This document shows, in pieces, positions 46,813 to 56,589 of a stretch of DNA of 64,000 nt. The stretch's first letter is position 1; every line of letters starts with the position of its first letter. Location of the stretch: NCBI GenBank assembly GCA_002327445.1, contig DCWA01000020.1:1-64000 (forward strand), written 5' to 3'. Below the pieces are notes generated by a model. That model was not told where the DNA came from. It did no database searches and worked only from the letters and a program-made list of their open reading frames with translations. This stretch comes from Desulfobacteraceae bacterium UBA2174. GTDB taxonomy: Bacteria; Desulfobacterota; Desulfobacteria; Desulfobacterales; UBA2174. The translations under genes and the position numbers were made by a program.

Positions 46813-47595
46813 TCACCCCTGAGTTTCAGCAGGGGTTTTCTCCGAGACCCCCGCCGCCTTCAGGAGGTTCTCGATTTCCCCGGCAGTCAGAAAGCGCCAC
46901 TGCCCCGGCTTGAGCTTTCCCAGTCGCAGATTGGCGAAGCGCACCCGCTTCAGCGTTTCCACTCGCCCCCCCACCGCTTCCACCATGCGCCGGATCTGGC
47001 GGTTGCGTCCCTCCCTGAGCACGATGCGAAAACGCGAGGCATCGAGGCTGACCACCTTGGCCGGCCGGGTGCGCCGGCCGTCGAGGACGATCCCCTCGGC
47101 CAGTTGCCGCAGCACATCGTCGAACATGGGAATGTCCACGTCCACAATGTATTCTTTTTCGTGGTCGAAGGATGGATGCGAGAGCCGGTGGTGAATCCGT
47201 CCATCGTTGGTCAGCAGCAGCAGACCGGAAGAATCCTTGTCCAGGCGCCCCACCGGGTAGACGCGCTGGGGCAGGTCCACCAGGTCGGTCACCACCCGCT
47301 GGCCCGGATGCCGGCAACTGGTCACGATCCCCACCGGCTTGTGCAGAATCAGATACACGAGCCGGGTTTCGAGAGCGACACCGCGGCCGTCCACGGCAAC
47401 GCGATCCTTTTGCGGATCGACGACGGTCCCGGGGGTAGTCGCCACCTGCCCGTTGACCGTCACCCGGCCCGCAGCGATCATCGCCTCTCCCTGGCGCCGG
47501 GAGCAGACGCCCGCCCGGGACAGAAACTTCTGGAGGCGCATCGGCTCCGATTCGCCGCCCTCGCCTTCGTATTTCGGCTTTTTATCCGATGTCAT
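46813..47595 (-). CDS. RsuA/RluB-family ribosomal RNA pseudouridine synthase
   Basis: 260 residues. An S4 RNA-binding domain (about 19-75, MRLQKFLSRAGVCSRRQGEAMI) precedes the synthase domain with the catalytic aspartate in VGRLDKDSSGLLLLTNDG. Targets in the family are 23S (RluB) or 16S (RsuA) rRNA uridines; RluB is more likely from the S4 spacing. The gene begins 49 bases beyond the dppF stop on the same strand and may be read through. Confidence 0.92.
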   Translation of the reverse strand: MTSDKKPKYEGEGGESEPMRLQKFLSRAGVCSRRQGEAMIAAGRVTVNGQVATTPGTVVDPQKDRVAVDGRGVALETRLVYLILHKPVGIVTSCRHPGQRVVTDLVDLPQRVYPVGRLDKDSSGLLLLTNDGRIHHRLSHPSFDHEKEYIVDVDIPMFDDVLRQLAEGIVLDGRRTRPAKVVSLDASRFRIVLREGRNRQIRRMVEAVGGRVETLKRVRFANLRLGKLKPGQWRFLTAGEIENLLKAAGVSEKTPAETQG

Positions 47596-47644
47596 CTCGA
47601 AAAGACCGCCAACCGGTTTCCGCTGCTCAATCCTTACGGGCCTA

Positions 47645-48613
47645 TCAATAGAGGTGGCAAGCCACCCAATGCCCGGGTGCCAATTCCCTCAAGCCGGGGC
47701 GCTCCTCGACGCAGACCGGCATCTGGTGCGGACAACGGGGGTGAAAGGTGCACCCTGATGGAGGATTGATGGGGCTGGGCACGTCGCCTTTCAAAATCTG
47801 CCGCTGGCGCGGCGCATCCGGATCGGGCACCGGCGCGGCGGAAAGCAGGGCCTGGGCGTAAGGATGCAAGGGCCGCTGGTAGAAAACTTCGCGCTCGGCC
47901 AGTTCCACCAGGCGTCCCAGGTACATGACGGCGACGCGGTCGCTGATGTGCTCCACCACGCTCAAATCGTGGGAAATGAAGATATAGGTCAGCCCGAAAC
48001 GCCCCTTGAGTTCTTCCAGCAGATTGATCACCTGGGCCTGGATGGAGACATCCAGGGCCGAGACCGGTTCGTCCGCCAGGATGAGGCGCGGGTTGAGCGC
48101 CAGCGCCCGGGCGATGACGATGCGCTGCCGCTGGCCGCCGGAAAATTCGTGCGGATAGCGCACCGCCTGGCCGGGGCGCAGCCCCACCACCTGGAGCAGT
48201 TCGGCCACCCGCTGCTGGCGTTCGGTCGCCGTGCCGATGCCGTGAATCTCCAGCGGCTCGGCGATGATGCGGCCCACCCGCTGGCGGGGATTCAAGGCGG
48301 AGTATGGATCCTGGTAAATGATCTGGGCCTGCCGGCGAAAGCGCTTGAGACGGCCGCGGTCGAAGCCGCCCAGATCCTGCCCCTCGAAAAAGACCCGGCC
48401 CGCCGTCGGCGCCTCGATACGGAGCAGCAGGCGGCCCAGGGTGGACTTGCCGCAACCCGACTCGCCCACCAATCCGAAGACTTCGCCGGGTTGCACCGCC
48501 AGGCTGACCCCGTCCACCGCCTTGACCGCCGTTCCTCGCCGTCCCGGGCGGCCCCCGGCCTTGGTCGGGTAGTGCATCACGAGATCTTCGGCACGCAACA
48601 GGGCCTCGGTCAC
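47645..48613 (-). CDS. dppF: Dipeptide/oligopeptide ABC transporter ATPase (DppF-like)
   Basis: 322 residues. Walker A GESGCGKS, Q-loop YQDPYSALNPR, signature FSGGQRQR, Walker B LILADEPVSALD, and the C-terminal oligopeptide-ATPase extension with its Cys motif (CTFHPRCPHQMPVC). It starts at a GTG that overlaps the dppD stop (GTGA), with GGAGG upstream. Powers peptide import together with DppD. Confidence 0.93.
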   Translation of the reverse strand: MTEALLRAEDLVMHYPTKAGGRPGRRGTAVKAVDGVSLAVQPGEVFGLVGESGCGKSTLGRLLLRIEAPTAGRVFFEGQDLGGFDRGRLKRFRRQAQIIYQDPYSALNPRQRVGRIIAEPLEIHGIGTATERQQRVAELLQVVGLRPGQAVRYPHEFSGGQRQRIVIARALALNPRLILADEPVSALDVSIQAQVINLLEELKGRFGLTYIFISHDLSVVEHISDRVAVMYLGRLVELAEREVFYQRPLHPYAQALLSAAPVPDPDAPRQRQILKGDVPSPINPPSGCTFHPRCPHQMPVCVEERPGLRELAPGHWVACHLY

Positions 48614-49590
48614 GTCGAGACCTCCATGGGGTGCCAACAGCGCGCCCAGTGCTCCGGGCCCACCGCCGTCCACGGGGGATCCTGGCGGCACTGGCCGTCG
48701 CTGCGAAAGCAGCGTTCCTGGAAGGCGCACCCCGGCGGCAGGCGCAACAGGCTGGGCACCGCGCCGGGAATCGGCTTGAGCCGCCCCTGGCGGCCGCCGA
48801 TCTGCGGCAGGGACTGGAACAGCCCCACGGTGTAAGGGTGGGCCGGCCGGCGAAAGAGGGTGCGCACATCGGCCGCTTCCACGATCCGGCCGGTGTACAT
48901 CACCGCCACCCGCTGGCAGGTTTCCGCCACCACCCCCAGGTCGTGGGTGATGAGCATCACCGCCATGCCGATTTCGGCCTTGAGCCGATTCATCAGGTCC
49001 AGGATCTGGGCCTGGATGGTCACATCCAGGGCCGTGGTGGGCTCGTCGGCGATCATCACCGCCGGCCGGCACGAGAGCGCCATGGCGATCATCACCCGCT
49101 GCCGCATGCCGCCGGAAAGCTGATGGGGATAGTCGTTCAAACGGGCACCAGGCTCGGGAATGCCCACCAGGGAGAGCATCCGCGCCGCCTCCTCCCGGGC
49201 CGCCCGCCGGTGCATGCGGCGATGACGCCGCAAGGCCTCCACGATCTGAAAGCCCACGGTATAGACCGGGTTGAGGCTGGTCATCGGCTCCTGGAAAATC
49301 ATGGAAATCTCGTTGCCCCGGATGCGACGCATGCGGGACTCGGGCAGGGACGCCAGGTCTTTGCCCTTGAAGAGAATCCGTCCGCCGGCGATGCGGCCGG
49401 CGGGCCTGGGCAGCAGGCGCATCACCGACAGGGCCGTGACGCTCTTGCCGCAGCCCGACTCGCCCACCAGCCCAAGGGTTTCGCCGCTACCGAGGTTCAG
49501 GCTGAAGCGGTCCACGGCGGTCACCGGCCCCCGCCGGGTGTCGAAACGGGTGGTCAGTTCACGGATATCCAGTACCGGTCCTGTGCTCAT
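48610..49590 (-). CDS. dppD: Dipeptide/oligopeptide ABC transporter ATPase (DppD-like)
   Basis: 326 residues. Walker A GESGCGKS, Q-loop FQEPMTSLNPV, signature LSGGMRQR, Walker B VMIADEPTTALD, and C-terminal CAFQERCFRSDGQC. ATG overlaps the dppC stop (ATGA), and its own stop overlaps dppF, so all subunits are translationally coupled. In-frame sequence upstream of the ATG belongs to the other-frame dppC region and was ignored. Confidence 0.93.
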   Translation of the reverse strand: MSTGPVLDIRELTTRFDTRRGPVTAVDRFSLNLGSGETLGLVGESGCGKSVTALSVMRLLPRPAGRIAGGRILFKGKDLASLPESRMRRIRGNEISMIFQEPMTSLNPVYTVGFQIVEALRRHRRMHRRAAREEAARMLSLVGIPEPGARLNDYPHQLSGGMRQRVMIAMALSCRPAVMIADEPTTALDVTIQAQILDLMNRLKAEIGMAVMLITHDLGVVAETCQRVAVMYTGRIVEAADVRTLFRRPAHPYTVGLFQSLPQIGGRQGRLKPIPGAVPSLLRLPPGCAFQERCFRSDGQCRQDPPWTAVGPEHWARCWHPMEVST

Positions 49591-50426
49591 TGAGACCTCA
49601 GGGAGGGATCGAGCACGTCCCGCAAACCGTCGCCGAAAAGGTTGAACCCCAGCACCAGCAGCAGAATGGCCGCCCCGGGAAAGGCCGCCACGTGGGGCGC
49701 GATCTGGATGTACTGGCGCCCCTCGCTGAGCATGGCGCCCCACTCGGGCGACGGCGGCTGGGCCCCAAGGCCCAGAAAGCCCAGGGCCGCGGCCTGGAGC
49801 ACGGCGGTGCCCATGCCCAGGGTGGCATAGACGATGATGGGAGGGATGCAGTTGGGCAGCACGTGACGCCACAGGATCCGGGTGTGGCTGCCGCCCAGGT
49901 GCCCCACCGCCTGGACGAATAACTGCTGCTTGAGGGACAGCACGCTGGCTCGCACGATGCGGGCGTAGTGCGGAATATACACGATCCCCACGGCGATCAT
50001 GGTGTTGGTGAGGTTGGGCTCGAGCACGGCGGTGATGAAAATCGCCAGCAGGATGGCCGGAAAGGCCAGCAGCATGTCCATGCAGCGCATGATGAGACTG
50101 TCGATCCAGCGGCCGAAATAACCGGCCAGCAGCCCCAGCAGGGTGCCGGGCAGCAGGGAAATGGTCACCGAAATGACCCCGATGAGAATCGAGATGCGCG
50201 CCCCGCCGATGACCCGGCTCAGAATGTCGCGCCCCAGGCTGTCGGTGCCGAAGGGGTGGGCGCTGCTGGGGCCCTGGAGGCGATCCAGGGGCGCCGGCAC
50301 CAACGGGTCATGGGGGGTGAGCAGGGGGCCGGCCAGGGCCACCACCAGAATCGCCGCGATGATGGCCATGCCGGCCGCGGCGCTCCAGTTGCGCATCAGA
50401 TCCTGTAATCCCTCCCATCTACTCAT
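49587..50426 (-). CDS. dppC: Peptide ABC transporter permease (DppC-like)
   Basis: 279 residues, about six membrane helices. N-terminal HPFGTDSLGRDILSRVIGGAR is diagnostic of DppC/OppC, and the EAA-type cytoplasmic loop is seen near VGHLGGSHTRILWRHVLPN. Overlaps dppB by 8 bases. Confidence 0.94.
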   Translation of the reverse strand: MSRWEGLQDLMRNWSAAAGMAIIAAILVVALAGPLLTPHDPLVPAPLDRLQGPSSAHPFGTDSLGRDILSRVIGGARISILIGVISVTISLLPGTLLGLLAGYFGRWIDSLIMRCMDMLLAFPAILLAIFITAVLEPNLTNTMIAVGIVYIPHYARIVRASVLSLKQQLFVQAVGHLGGSHTRILWRHVLPNCIPPIIVYATLGMGTAVLQAAALGFLGLGAQPPSPEWGAMLSEGRQYIQIAPHVAAFPGAAILLLVLGFNLFGDGLRDVLDPSLRSQ

Positions 50427-51429
50427 TGACGCGAATCCTCGGATCCAGCAGCACGTAGATCAGGTCCACCGCCAGGTTGATCACCGCCATCATGGCGGCG
50501 AACACCAGGATGCACCCCTGCACGGCCGCATAGTCCCGGCCCATGAGCGAATCGACCACGTAACGCCCCAGGCCGGGCCAGGAGAAGATGGTTTCCGTCA
50601 ATACGGCACCGCCCAGCAGCAGCCCCAGGTTGAGGCCCAGCACGGTCACCACCGGCAAAAAAGCGTTGCGCAGGGCATGGCGCAAAATCACCGCCGCTTC
50701 GCTCAGGCCTTTGGCCCGGGCGGTGCGCACGTAGTCCTTGTTGAGCACTTCCAGCATGGCCGAGCGGGTGATGCGGGCCACCACGGCCATGGGAATGGTG
50801 GCCAGGGTCAAGGCCGGCAACAGCAGGTGGCGGCCCGCCTCCCACAAGGCGACGGGTTGGCCCGCGAGAAGGGCGTCCACCATCACCAGCCCGGTGACCG
50901 CCGGCACCTCGAGGCCCATGGGCAGCCGCCCCATCATCGGCAGCACCGGGTACTTGACGGCAAAGAGGTAGATCAGCATCAACCCCAGCCAGAAGATGGG
51001 CATGGAAACGCCCACCAAAGCGAAGAACATGGCACCGTAGTCCCATGCCGAATGGGGCCGCACCGCGCTGACCACGCCGGCGCCCACCCCCACAAGCGTG
51101 GAGATGAACATGGCAGCCAGGGACAGCTCCAGGGTGGCCAGCAGCCGCCCCCAAATCTCCGCGGCCACCGGCGTGTTGGTGCGGATGGAATTTCCCAGGT
51201 CGCCCTGGAGCAGGTTCTGCAGATAGATGCCGTACTGCAGCGGCAGTGAGCGGTCCAGGCCCAGCTGCGTCCGCAGGCGGGCCAGCTCTTCGGGATTGGC
51301 GAACTCTCCCAAGAGCAATTGGGCGGGGTCGCCGGGGATCATCCTGAGCATCAGGAAGACCACCACGGAGACCCCGAACAGGATCGCCACGAGCTGCAGC
51401 AGGCGTTTGGCGATGTAGCCCAGCGGCAT
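50419..51429 (-). CDS. dppB: Peptide ABC transporter permease (DppB-like)
   Basis: 336 residues, six helices. MLRMIPGDPAQLLLGEFA at the N-terminus and the EAA loop YVRTARAKGLSEAAVILRHA are typical of DppB. It begins 6 bases after the dppA stop and overlaps dppC. Confidence 0.94.
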   Translation of the reverse strand: MPLGYIAKRLLQLVAILFGVSVVVFLMLRMIPGDPAQLLLGEFANPEELARLRTQLGLDRSLPLQYGIYLQNLLQGDLGNSIRTNTPVAAEIWGRLLATLELSLAAMFISTLVGVGAGVVSAVRPHSAWDYGAMFFALVGVSMPIFWLGLMLIYLFAVKYPVLPMMGRLPMGLEVPAVTGLVMVDALLAGQPVALWEAGRHLLLPALTLATIPMAVVARITRSAMLEVLNKDYVRTARAKGLSEAAVILRHALRNAFLPVVTVLGLNLGLLLGGAVLTETIFSWPGLGRYVVDSLMGRDYAAVQGCILVFAAMMAVINLAVDLIYVLLDPRIRVNE

Positions 51430-51435
51430 CGCGGA

Positions 51436-53001
51436 TTATTTGTCCTTCGAGACCATCTGGAAGGAGTTCAGCCCGTTGGGCCGCAAGGGAACGTCATGCA
51501 GCCGCTTGTTGTAGCAGCGCACGATGGTGCTGTGCGCCAGGGGCACCCAGGGCTGCTCCTGATGAAAGATTTCCTGAGCCTTCAGATAAAGCTTGGTCCG
51601 CTCGGTCTTGTCGAAGGTGCGCTGGGCCTGGAGGCAGAGATCGGTGAATTCGGCGTTCTTCCACAGGGCCACATTGGCCGCTCCCGGCGTCTTGGCCGTG
51701 TCGGCGCTCAGCAGACCGTAGAGGAAGTTGTCCGGGTCGGCGTTCCCACCCAGCCATCCGAGCATGCACAGATCGTGTTCCCCGTTGGACGTCTTCTTGA
51801 GGTAGGTTCCCCAGTCCATGCGCACGATCTTGCTCTTGACACCCGCCGCCGCCAGGTAGGCCTGGATCAGCTCGGCGGTCTTCACCGGTTCGGGCATGTA
51901 GGCGCGGGACACGGGCATGGCCCACAACTCCAACTCGCGGCTGAAATCGAAACCGGCATCTTCGAACAACTTCTTGGCCTTGGCCGGATCGTAGGCGTAA
52001 GGCTTGATGCCGTCGTTGTAGCTCCAGATGGAGGGCGGGAACGGGTTTTTGGCCGGAATCGCCATGCCCTGGAAGATGGAGGCAATCAGCGTCTCCTTGT
52101 CGATGGCGTGGGCGATGGCCTGGCGCACCCGGGCATCCTTCAGCCAGGGCTTGTCGGTGTTGATGGCCAGATAGCCCACATTGACGCTGGGCTGCTTGAT
52201 GACGGTCAACTGGTCGTTGGCCTCCACGAGGCGGATGCTGTCGGGATCCAGGTCGTCGGCGATGTCCACCGCCCCGGACTGCAGGGCCATTAGGCGCGCG
52301 CTGGACTCGGGGATCGATTTGAGGATGATCTGGTCCACCTTGGCCTTGTCCCCCCAATAGTCGGGGTTGCACTCCATGATGATCCGATCGTCCTTCACCC
52401 ACTTGGAGAACTTGAATGGGCCGGTGCCCACGGGGTGCTGGCCGATCTGGTCCTTGTATTCGGCCATGGCCTTGGGAGAAAGAATCGGGCAGAGCCACAG
52501 GGCCAGGTTGTTGAGCAACGGCGCGTAGGGCTTCTCGGTGACCAGGGCCACCGTGTAGTCGTCGACGACCTTGATCTGCTTGACCGGTCCCAGGGACAGG
52601 CTCAGGTAGACCCACTTGCCGTACGAATGGAAGGGGTGGTTGGGATCGATCACCCGCGCGAAGGAGTCGTAGACCGCCTTGGCGTTGAAGGGTTCGCCGT
52701 CGTGAAAACGCACTCCCTTGCGCAGCTTGAAGGTCCACGTGAGGCCGTCATCGCTCACGGTCCAGGACTCGGCCAACTGGGGCACCACGTTCATCGAATC
52801 CTTTTCGAAGATGACCAGGTTTTCCAACATCTGGACCCCGGCCTTGATCGACTCGCCGTCCGTGGCTTGGGCCAGGTCCAGGCTTACCGAATCTCCGCCC
52901 CGTCCCCAAATCAGGGTGCCGCCCTGCGATGGGCCGGCCGCAAGGACCGCCAGGGGGGCCAAACACACCGTTACTGCCAGAAGAATGATGAATTTGCGCA
53001 T
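51436..53001 (-). CDS. dppA: Periplasmic peptide-binding protein (DppA-like, SBP family 5)
   Basis: 521 residues with a signal peptide (about 1-21, FIILLAVTVCLAPLAVLA). SBP_bac_5 signatures include QMLENLVIFEKDSMNVVPQL, SWTVSDDGLTWTFKLRKGVRF, PVGTGPFKFSKW and VRQAIAHAID. No lipobox cysteine is seen, so it is probably soluble in the periplasm. GGAGG precedes the ATG at 53001; an in-frame ATG ten codons upstream lacks a site. It follows the M14 peptidase gene by 49 bases. Confidence 0.94.
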   Translation of the reverse strand: MRKFIILLAVTVCLAPLAVLAAGPSQGGTLIWGRGGDSVSLDLAQATDGESIKAGVQMLENLVIFEKDSMNVVPQLAESWTVSDDGLTWTFKLRKGVRFHDGEPFNAKAVYDSFARVIDPNHPFHSYGKWVYLSLSLGPVKQIKVVDDYTVALVTEKPYAPLLNNLALWLCPILSPKAMAEYKDQIGQHPVGTGPFKFSKWVKDDRIIMECNPDYWGDKAKVDQIILKSIPESSARLMALQSGAVDIADDLDPDSIRLVEANDQLTVIKQPSVNVGYLAINTDKPWLKDARVRQAIAHAIDKETLIASIFQGMAIPAKNPFPPSIWSYNDGIKPYAYDPAKAKKLFEDAGFDFSRELELWAMPVSRAYMPEPVKTAELIQAYLAAAGVKSKIVRMDWGTYLKKTSNGEHDLCMLGWLGGNADPDNFLYGLLSADTAKTPGAANVALWKNAEFTDLCLQAQRTFDKTERTKLYLKAQEIFHQEQPWVPLAHSTIVRCYNKRLHDVPLRPNGLNSFQMVSKDK

Positions 53002-53050
53002 GGAACGCCTCCGTTTGAAATGGGTGGTCATCGATTGTCGGTCTCCATGA

Positions 53051-56000
53051 TCACGTTTGCTTTTTTTGACGCCAGACCAGTCTCATCCCTCCTTTTGGGT
53101 CCGATTCCCCTCGTAGCACAGCCGGCGGCTGTTGTGCCAGACGCTTCAACAGGGTCATGGCGGCCGTGAGGTGGGCGCGCACGCAGGCCGCCAACCAGGG
53201 GCCGTCCACCACTTCGTCGACCACCTCGGTGATCAGCTCCACCTCGGTGAGGGGCCAGTAGACCCGGGCAAAGTTCACATCGCCGATCCGCGGCGCCGTC
53301 GGCACCACCACCAGCGTTTCGTTGACCGAGGCCGGAAAGACGTCCGGCGCGAAGGCCCGGGCGTAGCGTTCGTAGCGGTCGCTCAATGCCGCGTTCAAGG
53401 CGACGATCTGGGGGTCGGCCGCCATGGCTTGAGCCAACCGGTCCGCCAGGTCCATCACGCCGGCATGTCCCGGATGCGCCGGCTGGTCTACGAAGGGGAG
53501 AATCGCGAACACGAAGGCGCGGGGAATCCAGTGTTCGCGAAAGCGAGGATTGGCCACTCCGGCAAACGGCTGGTCCCACTCGTGGCTGGGCACGCCGTGG
53601 GCGTCGATGACGTCGCGCGGCAGCCAGCGCTGCCAGAGACGCCGCTTGACCCGCGCCTCGGAAAACCGGGGGCGCTCACGGTGATAGTCGGCATACCATT
53701 CCGCGCCGAGCGCATTGTAGCGCGCGGCATGCAGCTTGTGGTCGGCGCAGCCGGGCAACAGCGCCTCCAGGGTGGCCACGCCGTCGGGATTTTCCAGCGG
53801 GATGAAGGCCACGTTGACCCGCTGCAGCAGTTCACGGCCGGCAGCGGTGCGGCTCAGGCGCCAGGCCAAACGCAGGGCGGCGTTGGTGGAGGAAATCTCG
53901 TTGGCGTGGTGCCTGGCATTGAACAACAGCGTCGGCTTCAAGAACCTCAGTTTGCGCCGCGATTTGATCCCTTGGGCATCGAGGCTGGCCTCCAACACAT
54001 GGATGGGGCGCCCGCGCAGGGAAACACCGCCCGTCCAGGCATGGAGGTGAGGCAGCTTGCCCAGCCGGCCGATCCACGCCTCGACCTCGGCCAGATCCAG
54101 GCGCCGATCATCCGGCGGCTCCGGCACGGCCGCCTTCTCCGGCCGGACCGGATTGAAGGACCCCGCGGGGAGGAAGAGGGAAAACCCGTAGGCGGTGGGC
54201 GCCAGCTTCAGACCCCGAGACCGGGCCACCACCGCCAAGGATTCCACCAGATCGGAGGGGATGCCCGGGGTATCCCAGAAAAGCGCCACCTGCCCTGCCT
54301 GCCGGTCGATGCCTTGAACGGTCGCCGGCGACCCGGGAATCGAAATCGTCCCTTCCGCCGTGCAAGGCATGGCACGGGCGAAAAGGCGGGCTTGGGGCCG
54401 GACACCTGGCCGGCACTCGACCTTGGGCAGAATCCTGCCGAAGTGAAGGTGTTCTCCCAGTCCATGCTTTTGCTGGTAGGCGGCGTAAAAATCGAGCAGG
54501 CCGAAGTAGATGTCCTCGTGAATGGCTTCCAGCGGGCAGATGCGTTCCCGCCCGATCCCCAGGCGCACATCGCTTTCCGGCAGGGCCAGCTCCAGACGGA
54601 GCGTCTCCCAGAAGGCCGGCGCTTCGCCGGCCGCCAGGGCGCCCCGCCGCCGATCCATCTCACGGCCCAACTGCGGGAGCCAGCGCTCCTGGAAGCGGCG
54701 CCAGAACACCTCCCGGTCCGTCGGCAAATCGGCATCCAACAGGACTCCGCGGCTGCCGGCCAACCGGACCCCGGCCGCCGCCGGGTGAGCCCACCGGTCT
54801 TCGAGAACCAGGGGGAGGTAAGGAATGCGCGAAATGCGAGGGGTGAAAACCATTTCCGCCACTCGCCGCTGGCCTTTCCACCCTCTCAGCCGGTAGGCTC
54901 CGGTCAAGTTCTTCCGCTGCGCCAAGGTGACGGCGGCCGGATCCAGATCCAGCTGAGCGGCGACCAGGTCCGGTCCCGGAAATGCCTCCTGGAGCCAGCG
55001 GCTCTCCATTTCCAGGGTTCCGGGTTCGGATTTGAATGGCTGAAACGCCAACTCGATGCGATCGGCCCCGCCCTGTGCGGCCAGCGCCGGGGCGACTACG
55101 TCCAGGAGCCAGGACAGCCCCGGCTTGTAGGCGTTGATCACCGTGAGGGCCGGGGTATATCCTTTTTGATGGAGAATCCGCTCCCAGCGGATTTTCAGGG
55201 CTTGACGCACCTCGAGAGGGCGGCTCACCAGCACCGTGCCCTGACAAGGGCCTTCTCCCTTTGGAACCCCCCGGATCAACTCCGTCAGCCGCTCGTCTTC
55301 CCCCGGCCAGAAAAAACGGCGCCGCAGGACTTGCTGCGTCGGCGCCGGAGGCAGCTCCAGGCCCAAATCCTTTAACGCCCTGCCCATCTGCCGGCGCTCC
55401 AGTCCGGTCATCCGCGGCGCTGGCCCCTGCCCGGCCGCGGCCCCGGCCAGCAGCCAGGCGAGAAGGCCTTCGGGGCTCGAGGCGTCCAGCAGACCGCGGG
55501 TGCGTTCAATCGCTTCCACCTGACGGGGGCGCTGCCCGCTTTCTTCACCGAGGCCGGTCAATGCCAGGCGCTGCCAGCTCTCCAGGGCGGCCGAGAGCCG
55601 GCGGCCGCTGCCGCGAGCCACGATCTCCCCCCCTTGGATCTGCAGAGCGGGGGCGCCCGGCGCCGCCTCCTCACCGATGACCCGGAGCCGGGTTCCCCGA
55701 ACGGGCAGCGGATTCACCGCCGCCAGAGGCAGACGGAGATCCGTGCATTGCAGGGAAGCCCGGGCGGCCAGATGCGCCAGGGCGCGGCCGACGGCTTCGT
55801 CGAGGGCCGGGGTGTCGATGTGAATCGTCAGTTTAAGGACTGCGGCTCGGGGGAGATCGGCAACGGTTTCAAAAAAGAGGGGATCGGCATCGAGCAGATC
55901 CGGCAGGACCTGCGGTGGCGCATCAGAAATATCCTCCGCCTTCAGGACAGGCTCCGCCAGCATCCCCTCCCCGAGCAGGCAGCCGCCCTTTCCCCATGCC

Positions 56001-56443
56001 TGCCAATGGGGCGCCGCCCCCGGGAAGCCCACCCGTTCCCAGCCTTGCGGCATCGTTGCCTCAGGCGCCGTCATTGCCAGCGCAGTCAACATCCTGCCCA
56101 TGGCCCTGCCGTCGCGACCCCTTACGAGCACGGTGAGGTCGTCGATCCGCCGCATCTCGGCAAAAGGACCGGCGGACGACTTCGGTGAGTGAATGCAGAG
56201 CCGGCAGCCGGCAGCCGCCCGCCGCTGAGGCCCGACCACCAGCGGGAGCTGCAAGGCGGTCACCTGGGCCGCCAAGCGGGCGCAAAGGTTGATGATGCCG
56301 GCCCAGACGGAAGAATCCGTCAGGCGGCGGCCGGGTTCAATTTGCACATCCATCCGGTCCGGATAGCCGTCGCCGTCGGCGTCGACCCAAAGATCCTGCC
56401 CGGGGAAAAGCCCTCGCAGGCCCAGGAAAGGCGAAGTGGTCAT
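53051..56443 (-). CDS. 1130-residue protein with C-terminal M14 (zinc carboxypeptidase-like) domain
   Basis: First gene of the peptide-transport operon. The C-terminal third (about residues 780-1100) has the M14 zinc motif HxxE in NARHHANEISSTNAALRL near residue 842, PLENPDGVATLEAL, a later histidine region (IDAHGVPSHEWDQP) and a candidate catalytic glutamate in VELITEVVDEVVDG. The first ~770 residues contain no domain I can name; they start with VDADGDGYPDRMDVQI, which looks like an EF-hand/VCBS-type segment. No clear signal peptide is seen, so the location is uncertain. The fixed link to dppABCDF suggests it processes peptides taken up by, or destined for, that importer. A typical M14 carboxypeptidase is only 300-400 residues. 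Confidence 0.75.
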   Translation of the reverse strand: MTTSPFLGLRGLFPGQDLWVDADGDGYPDRMDVQIEPGRRLTDSSVWAGIINLCARLAAQVTALQLPLVVGPQRRAAAGCRLCIHSPKSSAGPFAEMRRIDDLTVLVRGRDGRAMGRMLTALAMTAPEATMPQGWERVGFPGAAPHWQAWGKGGCLLGEGMLAEPVLKAEDISDAPPQVLPDLLDADPLFFETVADLPRAAVLKLTIHIDTPALDEAVGRALAHLAARASLQCTDLRLPLAAVNPLPVRGTRLRVIGEEAAPGAPALQIQGGEIVARGSGRRLSAALESWQRLALTGLGEESGQRPRQVEAIERTRGLLDASSPEGLLAWLLAGAAAGQGPAPRMTGLERRQMGRALKDLGLELPPAPTQQVLRRRFFWPGEDERLTELIRGVPKGEGPCQGTVLVSRPLEVRQALKIRWERILHQKGYTPALTVINAYKPGLSWLLDVVAPALAAQGGADRIELAFQPFKSEPGTLEMESRWLQEAFPGPDLVAAQLDLDPAAVTLAQRKNLTGAYRLRGWKGQRRVAEMVFTPRISRIPYLPLVLEDRWAHPAAAGVRLAGSRGVLLDADLPTDREVFWRRFQERWLPQLGREMDRRRGALAAGEAPAFWETLRLELALPESDVRLGIGRERICPLEAIHEDIYFGLLDFYAAYQQKHGLGEHLHFGRILPKVECRPGVRPQARLFARAMPCTAEGTISIPGSPATVQGIDRQAGQVALFWDTPGIPSDLVESLAVVARSRGLKLAPTAYGFSLFLPAGSFNPVRPEKAAVPEPPDDRRLDLAEVEAWIGRLGKLPHLHAWTGGVSLRGRPIHVLEASLDAQGIKSRRKLRFLKPTLLFNARHHANEISSTNAALRLAWRLSRTAAGRELLQRVNVAFIPLENPDGVATLEALLPGCADHKLHAARYNALGAEWYADYHRERPRFSEARVKRRLWQRWLPRDVIDAHGVPSHEWDQPFAGVANPRFREHWIPRAFVFAILPFVDQPAHPGHAGVMDLADRLAQAMAADPQIVALNAALSDRYERYARAFAPDVFPASVNETLVVVPTAPRIGDVNFARVYWPLTEVELITEVVDEVVDGPWLAACVRAHLTAAMTLLKRLAQQPPAVLRGESDPKGGMRLVWRQKKQT

Positions 56444-56511
56444 TATGTGGACCTTGTCGGTTTACTCAAATCCCTGGCACAAGCCGGCATAACAGCGGCG
56501 GTCACCCCGAA

Positions 56512-56562
56512 GGCAGTGGACGAGATGGACAATGTGGACACCGTGGACTCCATGGACGCCGA
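56512..56562. repeat. Short (A/T)TGGAC-type microsatellite
   Basis: GTGGACGAGATGGACAATGTGGACACCGTGGACTCCATGGACG-like 9-base periodicity with a TGGAC core, six copies, in the 146-base gap between the M14 gene and argJ. Confidence 0.75.
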
Positions 56563-56589
56563 CGGATCATCTGTGGTTTCCGTGACTTG

